DNA of 64,000 nucleotides from Cyanobacteria bacterium FACHB-502 (GCA_014695325.1 JACJNZ010000079.1:52591-116590); one strand, 5' to 3'; positions 32,796 to 42,274 are shown, counted from the first letter of the stretch. The notes: generated by a model from the sequence alone, not told the origin. A program made the numbers and translations.

Positions 32796-32835
32796 CGATT
32801 GAGGTGTGACAGTGGAGTTTGTAAAAGAAACGGCC
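32726..32835 (+). repeat. ~110-bp inverted repeat, left copy
   Basis: The segment contains TTTCAGTATCTGTTGTTGGC, AGGTGTGACAGT and GTAAAAGAAACGGCC, and matches the reverse complement of 43167-43278 at roughly 80% with few gaps. It begins next to the last attC site and lies outside the resolvase. It may be a transposon terminus or the shared right boundary of two cassette arrays. Confidence 0.8.
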
Positions 32836-33256
32836 GGTTGCTTACATCTGACCGCTCCTCAATAAAACCAAACTTATCAGCCAAAATTCTGTAAATAATT
32901 CCGTCTCTTAATTAAAGCCTCACTTCTCCTATCTACCGACGAGTTGTTTTACAGCTTGACCTCTAATTGTTCAATCAGTTAAGATGTAAGGCTAATCTGT
33001 AAATTTTAGAATCAATTGGCACCTTTTCTTCAGAGCTATTTGGCACTGCACACAACGCCAATAACTAAACACGTCCTAGCAGCTTTTACCACTTCCTTAG
33101 AAATCGTGCTCATTTGATTAATCTGGAGCATTTGCTAGATTTGCGAAAACAACCGTTTGTGCAAAACCTTTTCGTCAACGCAATACTAATTGTTTCAACG
33201 TTGCAAAAACCGATTGCAAAATCTGTTTCAATGGCAATCGGTTTTTGCAATTTTTT
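32836..33256. other. Non-coding region upstream of the resolvase
   Basis: A+T-rich, no gene. It contains two TTGGCAC words 26 bp apart (near 33018 and 33044) and the perfect hairpin 33201-33250. It could include resolvase-binding (res-like) sites. Confidence 0.4.
33201..33250. promoter_or_regulatory. Perfect 17-bp inverted repeat before the resolvase
   Basis: TTGCAAAAACCGATTGC (33201-33217) and GCAATCGGTTTTTGCAA (33234-33250) are exact complements around 16 bp, followed by TTTTTT and the resolvase ATG at 33257. It may be the resolvase operator/res site, or an RNA hairpin that ends read-through transcription and masks the start. Confidence 0.65.
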
Positions 33257-33844
33257 ATGTTAATCGGTTACGCACGAGTCTCTAAGTCGGATGGTCAGGA
33301 TACAGCAGTTCAGATTCAAGCACTTAAGTCCGTCGGGGTCGATCGCATCTTCGAGGAGAAGGCCTCGGGTAGACGTTGGGACAGACCTCAACTCCATCGG
33401 GCGCTGGAGCAACTGCGTCCAGGGGATGTGTTTGTCGTCTGGAAGCTCGATCGCCTCGCTCGATCGCTCAAGGATCTGCTGACCCTCATGGAGAAGATTG
33501 ATGCGATCGGCGCTGGTTTTCTCAGTCTCACCGAAGCAATTGATACGACAACACCTACGGGTCGCATGATGATGCAGATGGTCGGCAGCTTTGCTGAATT
33601 CGAACGGGCAATGATTCGAGAGCGGACGAAAGCAGGGCTGGCTGCAGGCAGACAACAGGGAGGGATCGGCGGTCGTCGCTCCAAACTGAGTGCTCAACAG
33701 CAACAAGAAATTGTCGAAATGGTGACGAGTGAACGGAGAAGTGGGTCTGAAGCGGCTCGACTATTCAATGTTCACCCGGCAACTGTTAGCCGTCTAGTCG
33801 CAAAGAGTCGCCAAAAAGAGGTAACGATGAATGGTCCAAAATAA
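33257..33844 (+). CDS. Serine recombinase (resolvase/invertase family)
   Basis: The 195-aa protein starts at ATG 33257 (MLIGYARVSKSDG). The catalytic Ser is in YARVSKSD, the Arg pair in DRLARSLKDLL and the region FAEFERAMIRERTKAGL completes the domain. The C-terminal DNA-binding helix-turn-helix is GSEAARLFNVHPATVSRLVAK. It is the right length and order for Tn3-type resolvases or DNA invertases. No Tn3 transposase is in the window. A perfect inverted repeat lies directly upstream. Confidence 0.92.
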   Translation: MLIGYARVSKSDGQDTAVQIQALKSVGVDRIFEEKASGRRWDRPQLHRALEQLRPGDVFVVWKLDRLARSLKDLLTLMEKIDAIGAGFLSLTEAIDTTTPTGRMMMQMVGSFAEFERAMIRERTKAGLAAGRQQGGIGGRRSKLSAQQQQEIVEMVTSERRSGSEAARLFNVHPATVSRLVAKSRQKEVTMNGPK

Positions 33845-33882
33845 AATAGTGCTAAAGGGAGTCAGGTAGAGTAGGAGCATTC

Positions 33883-34404
33883 ATGATGGCATCAGATAGC
33901 AACTTGAACCCACCACTGGTCAACGTCAATCTCGCCGATGAGTTAGTGCAGATGGGGGAGCGTGACCAAGAGATGCGAAATAGCCAGAAGTGGGATGCAG
34001 AGGTCGATATTTGCAACACTCAAAGATTGAAACAAATTATTAGGGAAATTGGCTGGCCCTCCATTTCCAAAGTTGGCCGCGAAGCTGCTAACTATGCTTG
34101 GTTACTGGCTCAACATGCGGATCATGATGTTGCGTTTCAGCGAGATTGCCTCCACCTGATGCAGCAGTCGATGAATGATGTAGACGCAACGACAGTGGCA
34201 TATCTGGAAGACCGAGTGAGGGTCAATGAGGGGCGACCTCAACTCTACGGGACACAGTATTACGAGGATGAACAGGGAGTTTTTGGTCCTAAACCGATCG
34301 AGCAACCGGATGAGGTGGATGAAAGACGCAAAGCGGTAGGACTTGAGCCACTTGCTCAGTACGATCGAGCGATGCGGCAATTGCAAGAGAAAATGGGGCA
34401 TTAA
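33883..34404 (+). CDS. DUF6624-family protein
   Basis: The 173-aa product includes DELVQMGERDQEMRN, IIREIGWPSISKVGREAANYAWLLAQHADHDVAFQRDCLHLMQQ and VAYLEDRVRVNEGRPQLYGTQYYEDEQGVFGPKPIEQPDEVDERRKAVGLEPL, which I recognise as DUF6624. The family is common in Bacteroidetes, actinobacteria and cyanobacteria; no function is established. GGAG lies before the ATG. It follows the resolvase by 38 bp. Confidence 0.85.
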   Translation: MMASDSNLNPPLVNVNLADELVQMGERDQEMRNSQKWDAEVDICNTQRLKQIIREIGWPSISKVGREAANYAWLLAQHADHDVAFQRDCLHLMQQSMNDVDATTVAYLEDRVRVNEGRPQLYGTQYYEDEQGVFGPKPIEQPDEVDERRKAVGLEPLAQYDRAMRQLQEKMGH

Positions 34405-34849
34405 GGAACTTCAGCTTGTCTATCACGCCTATACATAGACGCTGATGAGGTTGTACCGATCGTCCCTCTGCTTGTGACTACTAGGGATGGCGGAAAGACG
34501 AGCAAGTCTTTGCTCGCCTCAATCTCTTGATATCGCCTATGTAAGCTCAGTTAGAACAGAGGAAATTTTTTGATCGTCAAGGCTGAAAAGCCTATGATGC
34601 GTCGCTTCTAGCAACTACTTCTTCAAGGCACTTGCTCGACTTGAACTGCCCGATCTCGGCTCAACGCCTTCAACCGTTGATACCGTTGTTGCTTCTATAA
34701 GACTTATATGTCTCATTGTGGAATGTACCTTTTCGAGGGGTTATGCACCCCCATTGCTCCTTGCAGCAATTTTCCTCCTTGTGGAGGACGTGGAGCAGTG
34801 TAATTTTGCTTAAACTGCCGTTTTATCTAATTCATTTTTCGAAAGGTAT
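34405..34849. other. Intergenic region with a structured 5' leader
   Basis: No gene. A probable hairpin pair is near its 3' end (34755-34797), just before the secreted-protein gene at 34850. Confidence 0.45.
34755..34797 (+). promoter_or_regulatory. Nested hairpin in the leader of the 34850 gene
   Basis: TGCTCC (34755-34760) pairs with GGAGCA (34792-34797), enclosing CCTCC (34774-34778) and GGAGG (34783-34787). The inner stem contains a GGAGG that could otherwise serve a ribosome. It ends about 50 bp before the ATG, so it may be a leader RNA structure. Confidence 0.4.
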
Positions 34850-35206
34850 ATGAGAACTCATTTGCTTCCCTCTTTCAACTCTCTTAAGACTATTGCTAAA
34901 CGGTTTGCAGTGCTTTTAGTGGCTGTCCTGATGCTTCTGAATCTGACACAAACAGCAGTGATGGCAGCCGATAACCCTGCAATGAAAACAGGTTCTAGAA
35001 CACCGGATGTCACAGAGTCCATTGAGGATAAGGACTACAGCGCGGCAAAAGAAGAACGTCGGGAATGGCAAAGCAAAGCTTCATCGATTAGAGATGACAA
35101 TGAAAATAAACCAGAGACATTGGGCGAAAAGCTGAATATTGACGAACTTGCTAAAGGTTACGATCCTGAAAGAGAAGCGGAAAAGCGTTCCGTATCTACC
35201 CCCTAG
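34850..35206 (+). CDS. Secreted hypothetical protein, 118 aa
   Basis: A signal peptide (residues 1-40, FAVLLVAVLMLLNLTQTAVMA) precedes a hydrophilic, charged mature part with KEERREWQSKASSIRDDNENKPETLGEKLNIDELAKGYDPEREAEKRS. The C-terminal LGEKLNIDEL is like that of small cyanobacterial periplasmic stress-type proteins. AAAGG lies just before the ATG. A hairpin terminator at 35237-35257 follows. Confidence 0.7.
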   Translation: MRTHLLPSFNSLKTIAKRFAVLLVAVLMLLNLTQTAVMAADNPAMKTGSRTPDVTESIEDKDYSAAKEERREWQSKASSIRDDNENKPETLGEKLNIDELAKGYDPEREAEKRSVSTP

Positions 35207-35236
35207 ATTTTGCGTTCTATCACTACTCCTTCTTAC

Positions 35237-35257
35237 GCCGCTAGAAACTCTAGCGGC
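35237..35257 (+). terminator. Hairpin after the 34850 gene
   Basis: GCCGCTAGA (35237-35245) and TCTAGCGGC (35249-35257), a perfect 9-bp stem with a 3-nt loop, followed by a short TTG. Probably the end of the 34850-35206 transcript; it may serve the convergent gene too. Confidence 0.6.
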
Positions 35258-35328
35258 TTGCTCGTCCGCTTGGGTGATTCCGCAATCATCCACACTCTAC
35301 TCGACAGACTGAGCCAATAAGAATTAGC

Positions 35329-36906
35329 TTACTGGGCTTGCAAGTTTTTAGCTGAAAGCTCCAAGCCATCACGCAAGTCTGCAAACAAACCACCCTTCCC
35401 AAACCCAACTGTTGCCAAGTTCTCGTTGTAGTAGAATCTACCAGTCTTTTGAATGTATACAATATACGACCAGCTCCGTTGAGCATCCGCCAAACTATCT
35501 ACTTCATCAAAGCTGACACGCTTAGAAATTCTTAAAAAAGTTTCGCGATCAAGCACAATTCGATCTTGTTTTGGATCAAAATCGAGGATACGATCGACAC
35601 CGATTGTCCGACTGAATCGCCCCACCACACCCACTGGATAGTTGAATTGTCGCGTAAACAAGAAAGTATCTTTGCCCTTACCCCCAATCAGCTGATCCTT
35701 TCCATCCCCGCCAATCAACTGATCGTTGCCGTCTAACCCCATTAGTCGATCGTTGCCAGCGTATCCTTGCAGCAGATTGCGCTGATTATTGCCGCGAATG
35801 AGGTCATTTTGCAGTGTACCGATCGCATCCGGTTTGGCAGGCACTTGACCCATAATCAGTTGAACAGCACGAATGACAAATTCGTTGGTTACTAAATCAA
35901 CGCTCACTGAACCGCGCGTTTCTGCTGAGAAATCGAGCTGTTTTGCTTTCACCAGAAATTGTTCAGTATCAGTGCGGCTGTTCAACAGGAGAAATAGGGA
36001 TTGACTGCCAGATTGTGCGGCAACGAGGTCGGGCAAGCCATCCTGGTTAAAATCGCCCACCGCAACTTGATTAAAGTTAGACTGAGACGAATTGGACAAC
36101 GGAAAGTCGATCGCGCTGCTAAAGGTCCCTTTACCGCTACCCAAACGCACGCTCAAGCGGGAACCCGAGACCCCTGCTAGGTCTACATTCCCATCCCCGT
36201 TGAAATCCGCTACCGCATAGTCACGCTCGCTTGCAAAAGTAGAGTCTTGAGGCGTAGAGAATTGTCCGGTTCCGTCTCCTAACAACACCGTCCCCTTGCG
36301 TGTGTAGTAGCAGCGATAAGCATTCGGGCGGCAGTTAGGTGCGATGCCCCCGATATCCGCAATCCCATCTCCGTTGAAGTCTCCGACTGCGATCGTCTCA
36401 TCGCTATAAAAGGTGGGGAAGTTGCTCACCTTGCCAAAGCCACCTGCGCCATTTCCCAAAAGAATCCGTCCGTTGTCTAAAGCGAGATCTAATTGTCCAT
36501 CCCGGTTAAAGTCTGCTGTACTGGTGTTGTTTGGACGATTAGAAACATTGATCGATGTGTTGATCGCACTGTTAAACTGACCCGTGCCATCCCCTAATAA
36601 AATGGAGACCTCACCTTGGGAAAGAGGATTGCTAGACGAAAAACTGGTGATTGCCACATCTGACAGTCCATCACCGTTCCAGTCGCCAGTCGCGATGATG
36701 CTAGAGGTATTGGGCAACGGCATGGAAGGACGCTCTACAAACTGACCCGTGCCATTTCCGAGCAAAATGGTTAAACTTGCCCCACTTACTCCCCCTGTTG
36801 CAATCACCAAATCCAACCGACTATCTTCATTCACATCGGCAACAGCAATCTCATCAATTCGGCTGTTTGTAGGCAGGGTGATTGCTGGGCTAAATCTCAA
36901 AGACAT
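35329..36906 (-). CDS. FG-GAP/VCBS repeat protein with RTX calcium-binding region
   Basis: The 525-aa protein has about six FG-GAP repeats in residues 1-320 (e.g. DVNEDSRLDLVIATGG, DWNGDGLSDVAI, DFNGDGIADIGG), forming a propeller with Ca2+ loops. A linker with QLDFSAETRG follows, then RTX nonapeptide repeats (NDRLMGLDGNDQLIGGDGKDQLIGGKGKD, residues ~385-415) and a C-terminal domain (KQDRIVLDRETF...NLATVGFGKGG). There is no N-terminal signal peptide; type I secretion through the C-terminus is likely, as for other RTX proteins. A hairpin lies just past its stop. Confidence 0.88.
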   Translation of the reverse strand: MSLRFSPAITLPTNSRIDEIAVADVNEDSRLDLVIATGGVSGASLTILLGNGTGQFVERPSMPLPNTSSIIATGDWNGDGLSDVAITSFSSSNPLSQGEVSILLGDGTGQFNSAINTSINVSNRPNNTSTADFNRDGQLDLALDNGRILLGNGAGGFGKVSNFPTFYSDETIAVGDFNGDGIADIGGIAPNCRPNAYRCYYTRKGTVLLGDGTGQFSTPQDSTFASERDYAVADFNGDGNVDLAGVSGSRLSVRLGSGKGTFSSAIDFPLSNSSQSNFNQVAVGDFNQDGLPDLVAAQSGSQSLFLLLNSRTDTEQFLVKAKQLDFSAETRGSVSVDLVTNEFVIRAVQLIMGQVPAKPDAIGTLQNDLIRGNNQRNLLQGYAGNDRLMGLDGNDQLIGGDGKDQLIGGKGKDTFLFTRQFNYPVGVVGRFSRTIGVDRILDFDPKQDRIVLDRETFLRISKRVSFDEVDSLADAQRSWSYIVYIQKTGRFYYNENLATVGFGKGGLFADLRDGLELSAKNLQAQ

Positions 36907-37350
36907 GGGACGATCGCCTCCAACACAATGAAAACAGGAACGCTTCCTCCCAATTTTCGACTGCTTAGAGCTTGATTAAAGAAACCTGCAATAATTATCC
37001 AAATACGGGGTTTATTGCCCAAATAAGCGAGTGTTTGGAACATTCCCTGAATGAGTGTCTCTTTGTCCCGGCAGGGCTATTTCATTGTCAGCGTAGAAAA
37101 CCTAAACTCAGCAGTGACGTAACTCAGCTTGAATTTTGTACAGCGCCAAAATAAATGACATTGAGACAAATTCGTGGCGCTGAACAAAACCTTTTTTGTT
37201 GCAGGATTGCTGAGCGAGTTCGCTCAGTGATTTAGCATCCGACCATCAGGATTGCCAAGCTGGCTTTAGGTAGAAAAGTAAGCCAGATTTAGCTTTGCTT
37301 TTTGAACGACGCTAATGTGTCTCTACGACAAATAAGAAGTCACTGTACAC
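36907..37350. other. Intergenic region, no supported gene
   Basis: Upstream side of the FG-GAP/RTX gene. Small overlapping open frames have no family features. Presumed promoter region. Confidence 0.35.
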
Positions 37351-37713
37351 TTATCTTCGATACTGACAAATGTGGTTGTAATTGTTTTGCAAAAATTCAG
37401 CTGCGACATAGCCCGTTTCTTTTAGTTGAGGAATATAAACTTGAACCCAAAAATGGTTTTCTGCAAAGCCCTCACAACCAAGGACGTATACCTCATCATT
37501 ACGGGATAATCGAGCGAAAGGGGCTCCTCCATTACCTCTTAGTGTTGGTAACATCCGTGCATTGACATCATTAGCAATGACCAACGTCGGTGATTGTCCT
37601 CGAATCAGAAGTTCAACTGCAATTTCTCTAGGGTTAAAAAGCAGTTCAGCGGCATGAGCAGGAACCGCTACTAGAGGAAGTGCTACTAATACGGGTAGCA
37701 GAATAAATTTCAT
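37351..37713 (-). CDS. Secreted SH3-like small protein, 120 aa
   Basis: Signal peptide MKFILLPVLVALPLVAVPAHA (cleavage near residue 21). The mature part (LVIANDVNARMLPTLRGNGGAPFARLSRNDEVYVLG...FAENHFWVQVYIPQLKETGYVAAEFL) has the strand pattern of a bacterial SH3 (SH3_3-like) domain: an xVNxR-x-x-P start and 'W-x-x-V...G-Y-V' end. Probably cell-envelope binding. No operon partner. Confidence 0.75.
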   Translation of the reverse strand: MKFILLPVLVALPLVAVPAHAAELLFNPREIAVELLIRGQSPTLVIANDVNARMLPTLRGNGGAPFARLSRNDEVYVLGCEGFAENHFWVQVYIPQLKETGYVAAEFLQNNYNHICQYRR

Positions 37714-38025
37714 AACTTTTTGTCCTTGAAGATAATTCTAGACAAGTGAGGCGTGTTTAGAACTTCAAGTCATAGTGTGTTCAACAGTACCTATATTATT
37801 AATAACAATCGGCAAAAGAAGGAACAGGAACTTGATACGCAACTTTAACTACGTTATGAAATAAAAAACTGAAAGGCTGTGAGAACGAGTATTTCAGCGG
37901 AGAGATAGGGATAAAATGATCAGTCGCAGGGATGACGAATTAAGCGCGTAAAGGGACGATCGCCTGAGTTGATAGCACCTTAAAGATTGACAATGGAGGA
38001 ATGCGGTTTCTAGCTGTTTGGGAGC
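37714..38025. other. Intergenic region, no supported gene
   Basis: Between the SH3-like gene and the tyrosine recombinase. Nothing recognised; A+T-rich with a TATTATTAATAA tract near 37792. Confidence 0.3.
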
Positions 38026-38870
38026 ATGATAGTAGCACTCTACTATTACATTCATCCTGTGAACACCCCAGAGCAATGGCGCGATCGATTCCTCGATAAC
38101 TACACCGGAAAAACTGCCGTCACCTACGCCAACACGCTCAAGCAATTTTCTGAAGCGATGGGCGATCGAGAACTGGAGGCGATCGGACTGCGGGATGTCA
38201 GGTCATGGTTAGATGAGCTTGATTGCGCCCATACGACGCGGGTGAAACACCTCAATGTCTTGAAGGCGTTTTTCAACTGGGTGGTTGAACAAGATGATTC
38301 CCCTATCCGTCGATCGCCCCTTGGCAAGCGGTTCTCGCTGGTGGCTCCGCCGGATACGTTGCAAGAACGGATTTTGACTGAGGCACAGGTCGCGGCTCTC
38401 ATCGATGCAGCTGCGCCTGGGCGCGATCAGCTGATGCTGAGGCTGATGTATGAGGCGGGGCTGCGCGTGAGTGAACTGTGCGGGTTGCGCTGGAAGCATC
38501 TGAAGGCGGGTGAGATTTCCGTCTATGGCAAGGGTGGAAGAGTCGTCGGGTTGGTGTCTCGCCTGCGCTTTGGGAACTGCTCAATGGCGATCGAGGGACT
38601 GCGGGTGAGCCAGCCTTTGCTTCCCGTACCGGAAAAGCTCTGAGTCCTGTAGACGTGTATCGAGTTGTTAAGTCTGCTGAGGCGGCTGCGGGGCTGCCGG
38701 ATGGAGTGAGCTGCCATTGGCTCAGGCATTCGATCGTCAGTCATGCGCTAAATAATGGAGCGGCTCCGCAACTCGTCCAGCAGTCTTTGGGGCATTCCTC
38801 GCTCGCAACGACAACGAAGTACGCTCATATCCTGCCAGATCAGCAGCTGGGGGATTTTGTGAAGGGGTAG
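38026..38870 (+). pseudogene. Tyrosine recombinase, interrupted by a single-base deletion
   Basis: Frame one has the core-binding domain (TPEQWRDRFLDNYTGKTAVTYANTLKQF) and the start of the catalytic domain with LMYEAGLRVSELCGLRW. Frame two has ALSPVDVYRVVKSAEAAAG, HWLRHSIVSHALNNG and LGHSSLATTTKYAHI with the catalytic Tyr. All catalytic residues (R, K, HxxR, H, Y) remain. At about 38540 GKGGRVVG would become GKGGKSRRVGV if one A were added to a GGAAG tract, so one base is missing. It lacks the extra helix typical of integron integrases, so it is XerC/D-like and not IntI. Confidence 0.85.
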
Positions 38871-39227
38871 GGGCGATCGCCACGCCCAAGCAAGCCCTGC
38901 TTTGTTGCCGCGATTGATAGCAGGCTACGAGCGACAGCAAACGAGGTTGAGCTACGGGTAACGCTTTGATGCTTGCCACTCCTGCCAGCATCGCCAGAAG
39001 CCGTAAGCGCAAACAACAGCAAACATCAAGCGCAGCAGCAGCAGTTGCAGCCCGGCGGCACCGGAGGCAGTAACTATGAGATCGATCGTGGGTTCAGGTA
39101 TGGGACAAAGAAGGGTTGTGTCGCAAGAATAATTTATGTTGAATGATTTTTGTTTTAGGCGTATAAAACGATAATTATGTCTTGTTGTTAATCACAGTCG
39201 AAATCAGCGGAAGCAGAGGTAATTAGG
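38871..39227. other. Gene-poor stretch with an IS6 remnant
   Basis: No gene. It contains the IS6 end fragment at 39114-39129. Confidence 0.4.
39114..39129 (+). repeat. Solo IS6-type terminal fragment
   Basis: GGTTGTGTCGCAAGAA matches the right end of the IS6-type element at 55628-56456 (reverse complement GGTTGTGTCGCAAGAACT). Nothing else of the element remains. Confidence 0.5.
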
Positions 39228-40445
39228 ATGGCTTTTGCTCTTGTAGTCTCCGTCTTTCAAGGTAATGGAGTAGGTGCCGTTCAAGTATACAACTCAGATA
39301 CCGCAGCACTTATACGACAACAACAGTTTTCCGGTTTCAATCCCACCGGTCTAGACTTTGGTCCCAATGGTAATTTATATGTGGCAAATAATGGTCCTGA
39401 TGACAGAACTATTGTCGAATTTGACGACGCTCCCCTCAATCTCGTTAACTCACTTTTTGCTGATCCACCAAGCGGTGTATCCGATCTAGACTTTGGTCCC
39501 GATGGTAATCTCTACTCGCTTAGCAGCACTGGCGATGGCTTCATCTCTATCTTTAACGGAATCTCGGGGACCCGAATAGGGTCTTTTTTTGTAAGCCTTA
39601 GTGGTGTTGCAGTCAATGGTCTGACCTTTGGTCCAGGTGGCAATCTCTACGTCATCAATCCGTTCAGCGGAAACCTTGTGGTACTCAATCCTACAACAGG
39701 GCAGAATCTAGGGTCGATTCCGGTCGGAGGGACAGGGGATTTAGCATTTGATAACACCGGTACCCTCTTTTTCATCAGTAATAATAACATTGGGTTTGTC
39801 AATCAACTTGGCAGTGGACTCTTTGCCACTGGCTTTAGGTCGCCAGTCAGCTTGGCTGTTGCTCCCAACGGCAATCTCTTTGTCACGGATGCTGGAACAA
39901 ACTCAATTCATGAACTCAACGGGCAGACTGGCACATTGGTGAAGACGTTTGCGGTCCAAGGTACTCCCAGTCACATCGCCTTTGCTAATCTCTCTATTGG
40001 AGAAACCCCTATTTCTCCGCCATCTCAAACTCCAATCCCTACCCCCACACCCAATCCATTGCCCGACAACACAGGAATTGTTGGTACTAATGGTAATGAC
40101 AGACTAACTGGCACAGCGGCAAATGACCGAATTTCAGGATTGGCAGGCAAAGATTGGTTAGTCGGGTCCGGTGGAGATGATTTTCTCAATGGAGGTGGAA
40201 GTGGCGATACGCTCAAAGGAGGGCGTGGGCGCGATACTTTTGTTCTTCAGAAGGGATTAGGTCGTGATGTTATTTTAGATTTTCGAGACAGACAAGATCA
40301 ATTTGCTTTATTCGATCAATTGAGATTGGAGAACCTGAGGGTTCTCAAGCAGGGGAACAATGTATTGATAAAGGCTGGAGGAGATACTTTAGCTTTGTTA
40401 AGAGGCACTGATACAGCTCAAATCGGAGCCAATGATTTTATCTGA
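39228..40445 (+). CDS. Beta-propeller protein with C-terminal RTX region
   Basis: The 405-aa protein has six or seven NHL/SMP-30-like units with the motif 'LxFGPxGNLYVxN' (GLDFGPNGNLYVANN, DLDFGPDGNLYSLSS, GLTFGPGGNLYVINP, LAVAPNGNLFVTD), a Pro/Thr linker at about residues 255-280 (PPSQTPIPTPTPNPLP), RTX-like repeats GTNGNDRLTGTAANDRISGLAGKDWLVGSGGDDFLNGG, and a C-terminal strand domain. No signal peptide, so type I secretion is likely. Start ATG 39228. Confidence 0.85.
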   Translation: MAFALVVSVFQGNGVGAVQVYNSDTAALIRQQQFSGFNPTGLDFGPNGNLYVANNGPDDRTIVEFDDAPLNLVNSLFADPPSGVSDLDFGPDGNLYSLSSTGDGFISIFNGISGTRIGSFFVSLSGVAVNGLTFGPGGNLYVINPFSGNLVVLNPTTGQNLGSIPVGGTGDLAFDNTGTLFFISNNNIGFVNQLGSGLFATGFRSPVSLAVAPNGNLFVTDAGTNSIHELNGQTGTLVKTFAVQGTPSHIAFANLSIGETPISPPSQTPIPTPTPNPLPDNTGIVGTNGNDRLTGTAANDRISGLAGKDWLVGSGGDDFLNGGGSGDTLKGGRGRDTFVLQKGLGRDVILDFRDRQDQFALFDQLRLENLRVLKQGNNVLIKAGGDTLALLRGTDTAQIGANDFI

Positions 40446-40927
40446 AATGAATGAACTGGGGACTGGCGATTGGTTGTGATTGATAGCAATTTTTTATAGC
40501 CGTCCTGATCGCTAGCGAGTTCCGATTTTGCAATGGAGGAATGGGGGTTAGAGTGGGTTAGATGAAGAAATTGTACTTTGTTCATCTAGAGGGGTCAAAC
40601 CTTTGATATTTCGTTCCTTTAAGGGATAGGTGCAGAAAAGAATATTGCTTATTGAGAATAAATCTCTCTTGTTGCAAATAGACGACTTAGTATCAACAAA
40701 GTGAGACTAAGCAAGCTTAGACTGAGATTGATGGTTTCTGTAAATCATTAGACTTATTCAATACCTTCCAGCAACTTTGTTACCTGCTCCGAACCCGGAA
40801 GCTATTCCTGGAGATCTTGAGGTAAAGCAGAAAAGGTGCAGTGGGCTGCGACACCAATCAGTCTAGGTGCATCCTTAATTGCTTTCAATTTGGGCCATGC
40901 TTGGTGGAGTCGCTCTCATTTCAGGTC
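40446..40927. other. Intergenic region, no supported gene
   Basis: About 0.48 kb between convergent genes. No coding frame with protein-like features and no clear terminator. Confidence 0.35.
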
Positions 40928-42268
40928 TCAGTTAGTTTTAATTGCATCTGTTAACGCGCTCGCTTCAAGTATCCCTTCTACAGAATCGCTCTGTAGCCAT
41001 ACTGCAAGTTTCGGGCAGTCATGCTCTGCGTTATTGAACTGCTTGCCATGAAAACGAATCAAATCCTCAAACATCCGCAGTGGAAGCAGAATTACATCAT
41101 TCACCTCCATGCCATCGTCAAAAACAACGTGAGGAGTCCTTCTAAACTCACATCCCACCCATCGAATCGTTGAGAGCTTATGGTTCACGATATTCTTCAG
41201 GTTATCAATCACACAATTCTGTTCAATATCCGGGTACATCTTATTGTGAACAATCTTCCAGTACAGATGATGACGAATTAGGAGTTGACCATCCATACTG
41301 ATGCAAACCTCAACTTCAACCCCGGTTGGATCGACGAACTGGCGGCGCAGCATCGTTTTTGATACTCCCGTTTGGGGAGAACTGCTTGTTGGTTCTCCTA
41401 TGAACAATTTTTCGATTCCGGGAAGCATTGGCGTATTGGGGGTAGAGGACGAAGGGATCACTTTAGCTGAAGTTGTCTGTTGCGCTGATGTCCAAAGTAA
41501 TGGAACTGGATCACCAGCCAAAGCGCTGATGTCAGGATAGTTTTTCTCCAAGTAATCAAATTGCTTCAATAAGGTTTGCAGCTGGAATGGCTGTAGTGCT
41601 CGCATTTCAACGCCTGCTAGGGCTTGAATTCTGGCTTCATCCACTAAAGGCTGAGCCGTAGTAGATTCAAACAATGCCCAAGGACCGAGCTCGATCGCCA
41701 CTCCATTACAGCGAGTCCGCCACCAAGAGCCGTGCTTGCGTTGAATAAACTCAGTCCAGCGCAGATTGGTTGCCTTCTGATTGCTTGCTTTGAGAATTCG
41801 ACGAATCAGATGCAGCGGCTTCAGACCCAGGTAGCGGATGTTCAGGGTTGGCAGTGAATGCGGTCCTGATGCCGGAGCAATACCAAAGATTAAACAATAG
41901 GGAGCAATTTTACGAAGCGTCTGTTGTAACGTCGTCTCAGCTGGAATAACCTTCTTAACCGGGACCTTTGTCCGATTCAGCAAGGGTCTGTACAGCTCAA
42001 TGTAGTAGCTTTCCTCCGCATCCAGTTGCTCAATTCGATCGCTCAGGTCGAGCCAGCAAAGGCGTACTGGTGCGCGTTTATGAAGGTAGGTCAGTTGCTC
42101 CAGCCGATGATGATTCTGCCAGCGAGACCAGAGGTTCTTCGCTTTACCAATGTAGAGCACTCGATCGTTGCTATCTAAGGCAAAGTAAACGGCAGGACAA
42201 GCAGGCAGGTGCTCGCGCTGGGGTAGGGGTAGGTTGGGCAGTTTCGTTAACTGAAGTGCGCTATCCAT
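40928..42268 (-). CDS. GIY-YIG nuclease-superfamily protein, 446 aa
   Basis: The N-terminal GIY-YIG module has CPAVYFALDSNDRVLYIGKAKNLWSRWQNHHR (the usual GIY is A-V-Y here, YIG is kept) and the Glu of QLDAEESYYIELYRPLLN. About 350 further residues form a second and third region with RWTEFIQRKHGSWWRTRCNGVAIELG and a C-terminal MEVNDVILLPLRMFEDLIRFHG. It is longer than the GIY-YIG protein at 6480-7436 but begins the same way. It starts 6 bp after the stop of the SNase gene, so the two are one operon. Confidence 0.82.
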   Translation of the reverse strand: MDSALQLTKLPNLPLPQREHLPACPAVYFALDSNDRVLYIGKAKNLWSRWQNHHRLEQLTYLHKRAPVRLCWLDLSDRIEQLDAEESYYIELYRPLLNRTKVPVKKVIPAETTLQQTLRKIAPYCLIFGIAPASGPHSLPTLNIRYLGLKPLHLIRRILKASNQKATNLRWTEFIQRKHGSWWRTRCNGVAIELGPWALFESTTAQPLVDEARIQALAGVEMRALQPFQLQTLLKQFDYLEKNYPDISALAGDPVPLLWTSAQQTTSAKVIPSSSTPNTPMLPGIEKLFIGEPTSSSPQTGVSKTMLRRQFVDPTGVEVEVCISMDGQLLIRHHLYWKIVHNKMYPDIEQNCVIDNLKNIVNHKLSTIRWVGCEFRRTPHVVFDDGMEVNDVILLPLRMFEDLIRFHGKQFNNAEHDCPKLAVWLQSDSVEGILEASALTDAIKTN

Positions 42269-42274
42269 TGCAAC

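Noticed and set aside
32726..32835. End of a Tn7-like or CRISPR-associated transposon (TGTGACA words)
   Set aside because: Only a single TGTGACAGT is present; the arrays of short TnsB-type repeats and Tns/Cas genes are missing.
32937..32960. GACGAGTTGTTTTACAGC resembling 43096-43114 in direct orientation
   Set aside because: The match is about 18 bp with shifts, in the opposite sense to the main inverted repeat, and could be chance.
38026..38870. Tyrosine recombinase as the missing integron integrase
   Set aside because: The catalytic domain runs from RVSELCGLRW to HWLRH without the IntI-specific extra helix, and no attI or promoter points to the cassettes. It lies 6 kb from the array and is broken.
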